Assembly (NCBI RefSeq): GCF_002270055.1
Contig: NZ_NIBG01000011.1
Coordinates: 1-64,000, forward strand
Length of the DNA stretch: 64,000 bases
DNA from: Anaeromicrobium sediminis
GTDB taxonomy: Bacteria > Bacillota > Clostridia > Peptostreptococcales > Thermotaleaceae
Direction: 5' to 3'
Each line of letters begins with the position of its first letter. The first letter of the stretch is position 1. The notes below the pieces were generated by a model. That model was not told the origin of the DNA, made no database searches, and was given only the letters and a program-made list of their open reading frames with translations. Both the position numbers and the translations under genes were made by a program. Shown here piece after piece: positions 37,401 through 44,230 of the stretch.

Positions 37401-37504
37401 GGTGCTGTGATTACCTTGTAATCGTTACACCTATTCGTATATCAGCAGAACTTACAGCAACAGTTAGTAACGCTAGAATAGCTGCACTAGCTCAGGGAAA
37501 ATAG
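34436..37504 (+). CDS. Protein of six tandem DUF4489 repeats
   Basis: A 1,022-residue protein without a signal peptide or membrane segment. After about 30 residues it consists of six copies of a domain of about 165 residues, beginning near bases 34526, 35038, 35551, 36070, 36561 and 37084. Each copy starts with (I/L)xLECG(E/D/Q)G(T/N)GS and has xVTxDTxCL, EFSS and FEL-RVC. Each ends with FxFCxCxxxxGCxxYFVxVTP and ARM-ALAQ. This is the DUF4489 family, usually one or two domains per protein and of unknown function; I suspect a surface or spore-coat role. Copies 1-3 resemble copies 4-6 in order. Each copy keeps several cysteines. GAGGAGG is seven bases before the GTG start. Confidence 0.82.
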   Translation: MTYNHTYQDYKACELDRNLAKCKLKHSKPRKILLECGEGTGSRTFASSNEVPFQLAHVTLDTTCLDESQILIKFSSLVKMERLIDGATVRLKYELFKVCDHKEPKSLGIWMFEETDVTVDTFEVQEEAFSFIFCDCITCLGCSDYFVAVTPIEIDGATATISNGRMAALSQSLCDSLEKYDKIFDSKHHSTKFIGKHPKPKDILIECGEGNGSVILREESEVEPPFQIAHVTLDTACLSKAKVLIEFSSMIKIDRLVEDIRLQFELFRVCGDGEAVSRGIWTFERTDVSASVELEKVFDFTFCECEVPRGCLEYFVKVTPLKIDISGNSADVVVDNARMVALAQSSRGLDDCITINRKDNCIDCVPKHPIAKKIVLECGEGTGSRTFTSSNEPAFQLAKVTIDTTSLCKPMVNIEFSSIVSFDSLINFSDARLRYELLRVCDNKRPISLGVWVSERILRTSGELGKSTNIFNFTFCDCITCPGCCDYFVTVTPIQITEGSVTATVSNGRMAALAQERYNNKGWVKNNHYKSPVNCTNWKPKPTKMKKVLLECGDGTGSKTFTSSDEASFQLAHVTLDTICLDKPEVLIKFSSIVCMLNLSTSSQEPGTVRLQYDLFRVCEDEEPKSLGTWIFDEVNVRSGAFDRQEESFSFIFCDRIACPGCCEYFVTVTPIEIDNATATVSNGRMAALSQPLWASAENEHKNFHSKKDILLECGQGNGSVVFRRDTESLIELDPPVEIAHVTIDTTYLTKPKALIEFSSMIKVDDGVDDIRLQFELFRVCGDGEPLSRGIWNFERTDVNEFIELNKVFDFTFCECEVPSGCCEYFVTVTPLEINIDIVGADIVVDNARMVALVQTSGNYDDCRIFNGKSDYIHCVPKYPTAKKIVLECGEGTGSRTFTSANDPAFQLAHVNIDITCLCNPMVNIEFSSIVSFEGSGDGRLRYELFRVCDNKEPTSLGIWVSERIGISFFDRTTNIFNFTFCDCITCPGCCDYLVIVTPIRISAELTATVSNARIAALAQGK

Positions 37505-37581
37505 TAGAATGACTAAAATATAGAATTAAGAAATTGATAATAACAAAATTAACACAGAGACAACCGCTTAAATTTTAAAAG

Positions 37582-37628
37582 AAAAGTAGCTGATTGATAA
37601 ATTATTTTATCTGATAGCTACTTTTTTC
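37582..37628 (+). terminator. Terminator after the DUF4489 gene
   Basis: AAAAGTAGCT at 37582-37591 pairs with AGCTACTTTT at 37616-37625, with further pairing inside the loop and a trailing T run. Confidence 0.8.
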
Positions 37629-37917
37629 TATCACCATATAAGCTTGAAATATAAAATAATTTGTATTGGGCTAATGTAAATCAAATTAGACTATGAAATA
37701 AAAGTGTTTAATTTTATGAGATAAAAAAATTAGGTATTAACATAGGCTCAGATTGTGTCGATTTATATTAGTAAAGAAGAAAGAAGTTTATGCATGTTAA
37801 AATGAATAAGCAAGTTAATTATACTTAGAGTTTAACAAGTTTTTTAATAGTTGTAGAATAAACAAAGAAAAAATTTATTTAATCTAAAATTTTTTTTTAT
37901 TTCTCATCCAAAAGGGG

Positions 37918-37942
37918 CCCTAAAAAAAATAGGTGGGTCGTA
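37918..37942 (+). promoter_or_regulatory. Possible sigma-I-type promoter
   Basis: CCC (37918-37920) and CGTA (37939-37942) are 18 bases apart, upstream of the acidic-protein/sigI/rsgI cluster. They loosely resemble the C-rich -35 and CGWA -10 of SigI promoters. The match is weak and the spacing is long. The rest of 37629-37976 shows only AT-rich DNA. Confidence 0.22.
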
Positions 37943-37976
37943 TATAGTAGTATAAATCGAAGGAAGGATGAGATGT

Positions 37977-39335
37977 ATGAAAAAATTTTTAGCATTAATG
38001 TTAAGTATCATGATAATGACAACAGGAGCTCCTGTGTATGCAGACGGGATACAGAAAAAGGCAGAAAACAAAGTTATAAAGGGAAGAAATCTAACTGTAA
38101 CAAGTGAGGTCTATTCTGATGAGACGTGGGAAAAGCCAGAGAAGGAAGTTGTGGAGGAAATAAATCTGCATGAAGAATTGGGTATGCTTATCAACGAAGG
38201 TCTACACTTGTATGATGCTTTGGAGGATGAGGCTGACAAGGAACTTATGAATGACCTTGCAGAAAAATTGAAAGCCGGTTTCGTGATGATTCTCTCAGGC
38301 GACTTAGATGAAGATGAAATGAAGGAAAGTATTGAATCATTAGAGACAATACTTTTGGATCTGGAAGAAAAGGTGAAAAATGAAAGAATTGAAGGAAGAG
38401 AAGAATTTTTAGAGAAAATTGCTGAACTGGATAAAGAACTTGAAAACAAGGAACTTAGCAAGGAAGAAACTGAAAGTATTAAAGACAAGCTAGAAGGGGC
38501 CTATGAAGTATTAGATGAAATGGATAAAGAATTCGAAGATGATTGGGACGATGAAGGTTTTGAAGGCGACTGGGATGAGGAAGAGGATGAAGACTTTGAA
38601 GGCGACTTAGATGAAGATGAAATGAAGGAAAGTATTGAAGCATTAGAGACCATATTTCTAGAGCTTGAAAACAAGGGACTTAGCAAAGAAGAAGTTGAAA
38701 GTATCAAAGAGAAGCTAGAAGGGGCCTATGAAGTATTAGATGAAATGGATAAAGAATTCGAAGATGGCTGGGATGAAGAAGACGACGAAGACTTTGAAGG
38801 CGACTGGGATGAGGAAGACGACGAAGACTTTGAAGATGACTGGGATGACGAAGATGATGAAGACTTAGAAGATGACTGGGATGACGAAGATGATGAAGAC
38901 TTAGAAGATGACTGGGATGACGAAGATGATGAAGACTTAGAAGATGACTGGGATGACGAAGATGATGAAGACTTAGAAGATGACTGGGATGACGAAGATG
39001 ATGAAGACTTAGAAGATGACTGGGATGACGAAGATGATGAAGACTTAGAAGATGACTGGGATGACGAAGATGATGAAGACTTAGAAGATGACTGGGATGA
39101 CGAAGATGATGAAGACTTAGAAGATGACTGGGATGACGAAGATGATGAAGACTTAGAAGATGACTGGGATGACGAAGATGATGAAGACTTTGAAGATGAC
39201 AGGGATGACGAAGACGATGAAGACTTTGAAGGCGACTGGGATGGCGAAGATGATGAAGACTTTGAAGATAACTGGGATGACGAAGACGATGAAGACTTTG
39301 AAGATGACTATGATGACGAAGACGATGAAGAGTAA
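37977..39335 (+). CDS. Secreted hyperacidic tandem-repeat protein
   Basis: A 452-residue protein with a signal peptide (MKKFLALMLSIMIMTTGAPVYADG). A helical region (about 35-260) contains a partly duplicated module (GDLDEDEMKESIE ... KLEGAYEVLDEMDKEFED, about 300 bp apart). About 190 residues of the 12-residue unit DDWDDEDDEDLE follow, in which 10 of 12 residues are acidic. No enzyme or anchor motif is seen. Such tails may bind calcium or cationic polymers (inference). AGGAAGG is nine bases before the ATG at 37977; an ATG at 37968 touches the ribosome site and is rejected. The gene directly precedes sigI and rsgI, suggesting a SigI target or sensor ligand. Confidence 0.8.
   Translation: MKKFLALMLSIMIMTTGAPVYADGIQKKAENKVIKGRNLTVTSEVYSDETWEKPEKEVVEEINLHEELGMLINEGLHLYDALEDEADKELMNDLAEKLKAGFVMILSGDLDEDEMKESIESLETILLDLEEKVKNERIEGREEFLEKIAELDKELENKELSKEETESIKDKLEGAYEVLDEMDKEFEDDWDDEGFEGDWDEEEDEDFEGDLDEDEMKESIEALETIFLELENKGLSKEEVESIKEKLEGAYEVLDEMDKEFEDGWDEEDDEDFEGDWDEEDDEDFEDDWDDEDDEDLEDDWDDEDDEDLEDDWDDEDDEDLEDDWDDEDDEDLEDDWDDEDDEDLEDDWDDEDDEDLEDDWDDEDDEDLEDDWDDEDDEDLEDDWDDEDDEDLEDDWDDEDDEDFEDDRDDEDDEDFEGDWDGEDDEDFEDNWDDEDDEDFEDDYDDEDDEE
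38763..39332 (+). repeat. 36-bp in-frame tandem repeat array
   Basis: Ten units at 38835-39194 are nearly identical in DNA, starting GATGACTGGGATGACGAAGA. Degenerate units flank them on both sides (two before, four after). The low divergence inside the array points to recent expansion by slippage or unequal recombination, so copy number should vary between strains. Confidence 0.93.
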
Positions 39336-39401
39336 TACTGACTAGATGTGAGTACATATGGGGTGCTATTTGGCATCCCAATTCTTACTGGAGGGGTTCA
39401 A

Positions 39402-40115
39402 ATGACAGTGACAATGGAAAAACCAGAAGAAATAATTGAATACATACGTGCCCACCCTGAAGAGGAAAAAGAGTACAAAAGTAGAGTGATTGAGGATCAC
39501 TTACCATTCATAGTGCACACGATAACCCAAGTTACCGGGCGATATGTAGAAGTAGAAAACAGTGAAGAACTGAGCGTTGGACTTATGGCATTTGATGAAG
39601 CTATGTCAAAATATAATCCAGACCGTGGTGCTACATTCTTAAGTTTTGCCAGACTGGTCATTACCAGTAGGATTAAAGATATGATAAATAAAGAACGTAG
39701 CAGAAACAAAGCCATTTCATTTGATCAGATGACAGAGGTCCATGGGGATCAAATTGGAATTATTGATTCAAATTTGGAAAATGATGTGGCACTTGAAGTT
39801 AAAACATGGGAGTACATAATAAAGAAATTTGGATTTGATTTAGAGCAGTTGGTGGATGAATTACCGAAGCATGTGGATACGAGGAATAATGCAATTGATT
39901 TGTCTGAAAAAATAAGTGATGATGATGAAATTGTTGACCGTATGTATGAAAAATATAAACTGCCAATGGCCAAGGTCATACTTAGATTTAGAACTACTAA
40001 GAAAATAGTAAAGCGAAGCAAGAAATTCATAATAGCCACCGTGGTTATTTTAACGAAGAACTTAGTCCTTTTGAAAGAATGGATTTATCCAGGTAGAAAG
40101 AGGTGTACATCATGA
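39402..40115 (+). CDS. sigI: RNA polymerase sigma factor SigI
   Basis: A 237-residue sigma-70-type factor of the SigI group. Region 2 is visible as YNPDRGATFLSFARLVITSRIKDMINKERS, with the core/-10 binding helix. The C-terminal part ends in KKIVKRSKKFIIATVVILTKN, the KRxxKFIIA stretch typical of SigI. In Bacillus SigI serves heat and cell-wall stress; in cellulolytic clostridia SigI paralogues control polysaccharide-degrading enzymes through RsgI sensors. GGAGGGG lies before the ATG at 39402, so an earlier in-frame ATG at 39348 is not used. Its stop overlaps the rsgI start by three bases, so the pair is translationally coupled. Confidence 0.92.
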   Translation: MTVTMEKPEEIIEYIRAHPEEEKEYKSRVIEDHLPFIVHTITQVTGRYVEVENSEELSVGLMAFDEAMSKYNPDRGATFLSFARLVITSRIKDMINKERSRNKAISFDQMTEVHGDQIGIIDSNLENDVALEVKTWEYIIKKFGFDLEQLVDELPKHVDTRNNAIDLSEKISDDDEIVDRMYEKYKLPMAKVILRFRTTKKIVKRSKKFIIATVVILTKNLVLLKEWIYPGRKRCTS

Positions 40116-41638
40116 TGAGACGTGGTATGGTTTTGAAACTGAATAAAGATTATGCCCTCATCGCAACGGATGACTCCGATTTTCTTAGAGTAAAATTCAG
40201 AGAAGGCATGCGAATTGGACAAAAAATCTTTATATTTGATGAGGACATCATATCTTTAGATGAAGAATATGAAAAGGGTTCAAGTGTGCCAAATTATTTG
40301 AAACTTGTGGTAGCATTGGTGGCATGCATGGCAATTGCAGTAATCATAAATAATCCATTTGTTAGAGGCCCTAGACCTCTGTATGCAATGGTTAGCATTG
40401 ACATTAATCCTAGTTTTGAACTGGGAATCGATGAGGCGTATAATGTTATTGAAATTAATGCAATGAATGAGGAAAGTAAAGAGATTTTGGATTCGAAATT
40501 GGTTGGTGAACCCTTATCGATTGTTGTGTCGGAACTTTTATCTGACGTTGAAGAGTCGGGTTATGCATTGGCATCAGATAATGCCCTTTTAGTATCAACA
40601 GTTGATTTAAAGAATGATGATGATGAACCTTTACAAAAGGCTGTAGCAGATGGTGTTTATTTAGCCATGGAAAAAAATAAGGTTTATGAAAATACAAAGG
40701 TTATATTTATTGAAGCCGATGAGGAGGACCTTAAAGAGGCAGAAGAACAGAAACTTAGTGTGGGTAAATACCGATTACTTGAAATGAGTGATAATAAGAT
40801 TGATAAAAGAGCCATTATAGAAGGTAGAGTATCTGACCTTATAAAGGAAGAAGAGATTAAAGATGACTTGGAGACAGATGAGGATATCAAAATTATAGAT
40901 GGAGAAGATTTACAGGAACTCAAGGAGATGAAAGAAGACATTGAGCATATTAAAAATACAGTGGAGCAAGTAAAGGATGTATTAAATAGTGATGATTTTG
41001 AAAGAATGGAAGATTTGGTTGATCATATTGATATAATGGAAAATAAACTCATGAATAAGGATTCAGAGTTTCAAGAAATTCATGAGGCAATAGAAGCCTT
41101 ATACCGAATAATAGAATTGGAAGAAGATGAAGAACTAAATGAATCCTATGAAGAGGACGAAGATTGGGAAGATGAGGAAATAGAAACTCGATATCGAATG
41201 ATAGAATTGGAAGAGGAAGACCTAGACGAATCCTACGAAGAGAATGAGGAGATGGAAGATGAAGAAATAGATGAATTCTATGAAGAAGATGAGGAGATAG
41301 AAAATGAAGAAATAGATGAATCCTATGAGGAAGATGAGGAGATGGAAGATGAAGAAATAGATGAATCCTATGAAGAGGATGAGGAGATAGAAAATGAAGA
41401 GATAGAAGAATCCCACGAAGAGGATGAGGAAATGGAAGATGAAGAGATAGAAGAATCCTACGAAGAGGATGAGGAAATGGAAGATGAAGAGATAGAAGAA
41501 TCCCACGAAGAGGATGAGGAGATGGAAGATGAAGAACTAGATGAATTCGACGAAGAAGACGAAGTGATGGAAGACGAAGAACTAGATGAATCCTACGAAG
41601 AGGATGAAGAGATGGAAGATGAAGAATCAGAGAATTAA
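40112..41638 (+). CDS. rsgI: Anti-sigma-I factor RsgI with acidic repeat tail
   Basis: A 508-residue single-pass membrane protein. Residues 1-58 form the cytoplasmic RsgI_N domain that binds SigI. A membrane helix spans about 63-80. The conserved extracellular part has SIDINPSFELGI with an Asn99-Pro100 pair, the type of bond reported to be cleaved by self-processing in RsgI proteins. A coiled-coil-like region (about 260-335) precedes nine 15-residue acidic units. Known clostridial RsgI proteins often carry carbohydrate-binding modules; here the tail is acidic repeats instead. AAAGAGGTG precedes ATG 40112, which overlaps the sigI stop. Confidence 0.88.
   Translation: MMRRGMVLKLNKDYALIATDDSDFLRVKFREGMRIGQKIFIFDEDIISLDEEYEKGSSVPNYLKLVVALVACMAIAVIINNPFVRGPRPLYAMVSIDINPSFELGIDEAYNVIEINAMNEESKEILDSKLVGEPLSIVVSELLSDVEESGYALASDNALLVSTVDLKNDDDEPLQKAVADGVYLAMEKNKVYENTKVIFIEADEEDLKEAEEQKLSVGKYRLLEMSDNKIDKRAIIEGRVSDLIKEEEIKDDLETDEDIKIIDGEDLQELKEMKEDIEHIKNTVEQVKDVLNSDDFERMEDLVDHIDIMENKLMNKDSEFQEIHEAIEALYRIIELEEDEELNESYEEDEDWEDEEIETRYRMIELEEEDLDESYEENEEMEDEEIDEFYEEDEEIENEEIDESYEEDEEMEDEEIDESYEEDEEIENEEIEESHEEDEEMEDEEIEESYEEDEEMEDEEIEESHEEDEEMEDEELDEFDEEDEVMEDEELDESYEEDEEMEDEESEN
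41225..41629 (+). repeat. 45-bp in-frame tandem repeat in rsgI
   Basis: Nine consecutive 45-bp units encode variants of DESYEEDEEMEDEEI. The units alternate in places (MEDEE/IENEE), which suggests that pairs were duplicated. Confidence 0.88.
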
Positions 41639-41728
41639 TAACTAATTTAGGGATGAAACGAAAAGAAGTTATAGTTTGACTATAAGTTTATAAGCTTGAT
41701 TTAGGAGAATTCTCAGCTTTAGATGAAG

Positions 41729-41757
41729 AATAGGTCGTAGCAGTGCTACGACCTATT
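41729..41757. terminator. Terminator between rsgI and the exporter genes
   Basis: AATAGGTCGTAGCA and TGCTACGACCTATT form a perfect 14-bp inverted repeat between convergent genes. The T run is short. Confidence 0.75.
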
Positions 41758-41792
41758 TAAATCATGAGTAATTTGTTGAAATAGTTAATCAA

Positions 41793-42251
41793 CTATTTTT
41801 GAGTAGGGGACATTTTAGCAACTGAACGAATTTTCTTAAATAGTTTTGCAGTAGATGAAACTAATATTACCCCTATTGCTATTGATCCAGCTACAAATAT
41901 GGTATCACTACCAGTCTTAGCAGCACTGTTAAAATCATTATTTATAATGTCTAGCATAGTCAAATACATACCATAACCTGGAACTAGAGGAACAATTCCT
42001 GGTATTATGAATACTGTAACGGGTTTTCTATTTATCCTCGCAAATACTTCTCCTAGTAAAGCTATTATAGTAGCTGATATAAAGCTTGATAAAGAAGCTG
42101 AATTACTTATACCATTTAAATAAGTGTATAATGTCCAACCAATACTTCCAGTAATAGATCCATATAAAAGATCCTTTTTAGGAACATTAAAAAATATACA
42201 AAAACCCAATGTTGCTAAAAATGAGTAGATAAAGTGAAGATATAAGCTCAT
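41793..42251 (-). CDS. Threonine/serine exporter family protein, small subunit (YjjB/ThrE C-terminal type)
   Basis: A 152-residue protein with about four to five membrane helices, including the GLVPLVPGYGMY-like segment (PGIVPLVPGYGMYLTMLD). It corresponds to the second half of ThrE, here a separate gene as in E. coli yjjP/yjjB. The pair is thought to export threonine/serine or, in E. coli, succinate. Its ATG overlaps the stop codon of the upstream partner (TAATG), so they are coupled. Confidence 0.85.
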   Translation of the reverse strand: MSLYLHFIYSFLATLGFCIFFNVPKKDLLYGSITGSIGWTLYTYLNGISNSASLSSFISATIIALLGEVFARINRKPVTVFIIPGIVPLVPGYGMYLTMLDIINNDFNSAAKTGSDTIFVAGSIAIGVILVSSTAKLFKKIRSVAKMSPTQK

Positions 42252-43024
42252 TAGAATGCACCTCCAAACCAGCTAACCCATAGTTGGAATACTATACCTA
42301 TTCCAACGGCTATACATATAGCTATAAATATTGCCTCAAATATTTTTGTAAGGCCTGCTATTAAATCGCCTGATATAAAATCCCTTAGACCATTTGTAAA
42401 TGCTACTCCAGGAACTAGAGGCATAAGAGATCCAACTATTATCATATCAAGACTTTTACCGATGCCAATTAAAGTAAATAATATACCAAGTAGCCCTATA
42501 GTAGATGATGCTATAATTGTTGGGAAAAAAGAAGTATCACTTATCTTATCTATTTGATCTGCTATAAATATGGATACCATAGATATGATAGACGCAGATA
42601 TAAAATCTAGAAATTGACCTCCAAACATAAGTGAAAAAAAGCCACCTATAACTCCCGTAAAAAAAACTCTTACAGGGAGAGGATATTTATCTGATTCATC
42701 TATTTTTTTTAATTGAGTTAGGGCCTGGGATATTCCCATGGTAGAATTTACATAACCTCTTGAAAAATTATTTACCATGGACACTTTATGAAGATTTAAA
42801 CTTCTATTTTTAATTCTCTTGATAAAACTTATACCATCCATCCTATCATCTGATACAAATATTCCTGTTGGTGTTACAAATGCATTTACATGGTTTAGAT
42901 TCTTTGATGTACATATTCTGATTATAGTGTCTTCAACTCTATATATCTCTGCTCCGTTTTTAAGCATTATTTCTCCAGCGTAAAGAGCTATTCTTAGTAT
43001 GCCTTTTTTTTCTGTTATAGTCAT
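42251..43024 (-). CDS. Threonine/serine exporter family protein, large subunit (YjjP/ThrE N-terminal type)
   Basis: About 257 residues. A soluble N-terminal half with GEIMLKNGAEIYRVEDTI and VTPTGIFVS (typical of ThrE) precedes about five membrane helices with GSLMPLVPGVAFTNGLRD. It forms an exporter with the overlapping downstream gene. AAGGAG lies four bases before an ATG at 43027 and seven before the ATG at 43024; the latter spacing is better. A longer frame to 43060 has no ribosome site. Confidence 0.85.
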   Translation of the reverse strand: MTITEKKGILRIALYAGEIMLKNGAEIYRVEDTIIRICTSKNLNHVNAFVTPTGIFVSDDRMDGISFIKRIKNRSLNLHKVSMVNNFSRGYVNSTMGISQALTQLKKIDESDKYPLPVRVFFTGVIGGFFSLMFGGQFLDFISASIISMVSIFIADQIDKISDTSFFPTIIASSTIGLLGILFTLIGIGKSLDMIIVGSLMPLVPGVAFTNGLRDFISGDLIAGLTKIFEAIFIAICIAVGIGIVFQLWVSWFGGAF

Positions 43025-43116
43025 CATGTCACTCCTTATTCCTTTGACATTATCAGTCAAAATCTCAAACGTCCAACGACTAACTTTTAAAACCCATTAG
43101 TCTAGAATTATACAAA

Positions 43117-43200
43117 ATTAAATATATTATTCAAATAAAAGACACCTCTAAATTAAATATCAGAGGTGTTTTATCTTCTTGTAGTAAAACTCCAGTAAAA
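43117..43200. repeat. Dispersed repeat A, copy 1 (contains a terminator hairpin)
   Basis: About 75 bases match 57415-57500: TATTATTCAAATAAAAGACA, then a hairpin ACACCTCT/AGAGGTGT, TTTTATCT and CAGTAAAA motifs. It lies upstream of the exporter genes in an otherwise gene-free stretch. Confidence 0.8.
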
Positions 43201-43325
43201 ATTGCTTTATTTATAAGTTAAACCCGGTCCATATAATCTCTTAGATGATAAAAGCTGATAATTAGTTATTTTATGTCTAAGACTTGGGCATTGGTTATGA
43301 ATTAATCTATTATATATTAACATAT

Positions 43326-43412
43326 CTGCAGTAAAATTGCAGTAAAAATATTTGCAGTAAAATCAAGGGATTAGTATAGTTCAAAGCTTGCCTAATCTTA
43401 TTAATTATAAGA
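43326..43412. repeat. Dispersed repeat B, copy 1
   Basis: Three TTGCAGTAAAA-like motifs are followed by AAATCAAGGGATTAG...CTAATCT, which can form a hairpin. The same order recurs at 50464-50560. The remainder of the 43025-43557 gap shows no gene. Confidence 0.75.
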
Positions 43413-43557
43413 TGAAAAAAATATATATGGAGTTTTTTGTTTAGAAATCCACTAGTTTTCATATTGAAGTTTTTTCTTTTGATAAATAAGTTGTAATGAT
43501 AAAATTGTAATAGTGCATTAATACATTAAACACTTAAGATGCAGAAGGGGTGACTAT

Positions 43558-44226
43558 ATGCAAAATAGTATACTAGTTGTTGAAGATGAAAGTAGAATGC
43601 GTGAATTTGTTAGCTTATATCTAAGAAATGAAGGATATAAAGTAGTTGAGGCCCATACAGGTGAAACCGCCATGAAAAAGTTTGAAATAGAGAAAATTGA
43701 TCTCATAATTCTTGATATTATGATGCCTAAATTGGATGGTTTTGAGGTTTGTAAAAGAATTAGAGAGAAGTCCAAGGTACCAATTATTATACTAACAGCT
43801 ATAGAAAAAGAAATGGAGCAAATTAAAGGTTATGAACTTGGGGCAGATGATTATGTTACAAAACCCTTTAAAATAAAGGTACTTATAGCAAAAATTAAAA
43901 GACTTCTTCAAAGATTAAATGAAGAAACTGCCAAAAAAGTCATAGTATATGGTGAGCTTAGAATAAATCTTCATGGCAGAGAAGTTTGGATAAATGAGAG
44001 GCAAGTTAAACTTGCACCAAAAGAATTTGAACTATTGGAATATCTCATAGTAAATAGAGGAATGGCACTCTCACGTAGTAAAATTTTAGAGCAGGTTTGG
44101 GGATATGATTTTGAGGGAGGAACTAGAGTAGTTGACAACCACATTAGAAAGTTAAGAAGTAAATTAGAAAATTATGCGAAAACAATTAAGACAGTAATTT
44201 CTGTTGGTTACAAATTTGAGGTGTAA
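43558..44226 (+). CDS. OmpR-family response regulator
   Basis: A 222-residue two-component regulator. The receiver domain has acidic residues Glu9/Asp10, the phospho-acceptor Asp53 (LIILDIMMP), and PIIILTA and KPFKIK with the conserved Thr and Lys. A winged-helix DNA-binding domain (about 125-222) ends in RVVDNHIRKLRSKLE...VISVGYKFEV. GAAGGGGTG precedes the ATG. The histidine kinase follows five bases downstream, so they form one operon. Targets are unknown; VanR/PhoP-like regulators often govern envelope responses. Confidence 0.93.
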   Translation: MQNSILVVEDESRMREFVSLYLRNEGYKVVEAHTGETAMKKFEIEKIDLIILDIMMPKLDGFEVCKRIREKSKVPIIILTAIEKEMEQIKGYELGADDYVTKPFKIKVLIAKIKRLLQRLNEETAKKVIVYGELRINLHGREVWINERQVKLAPKEFELLEYLIVNRGMALSRSKILEQVWGYDFEGGTRVVDNHIRKLRSKLENYAKTIKTVISVGYKFEV

Positions 44227-44230
44227 GAAT

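Noticed and set aside
38835-39194. CRISPR-like array (ten regular 36-bp units)
   Set aside because: There are no spacers between the units, the reading frame is kept throughout, and no cas genes are near.
39160-39345. Plus-strand frame with MTGMTKMMKTLK repeats
   Set aside because: Out-of-frame reading of the same repeat array inside the secreted acidic protein gene.
38704-39381. Long reverse-strand frame with HLRHPSHLLSL repeats
   Set aside because: It is the antisense of the acidic 36-bp repeats and exists only because the repeat unit has no stop in that frame; it has no ribosome site.
41222-41506. Reverse-strand hydrophobic frame with FIFHFLILFVGF repeats
   Set aside because: Antisense of the acidic repeat region of rsgI; Glu/Asp codons read backward give Phe/Leu/Ile, so it only imitates a membrane protein.
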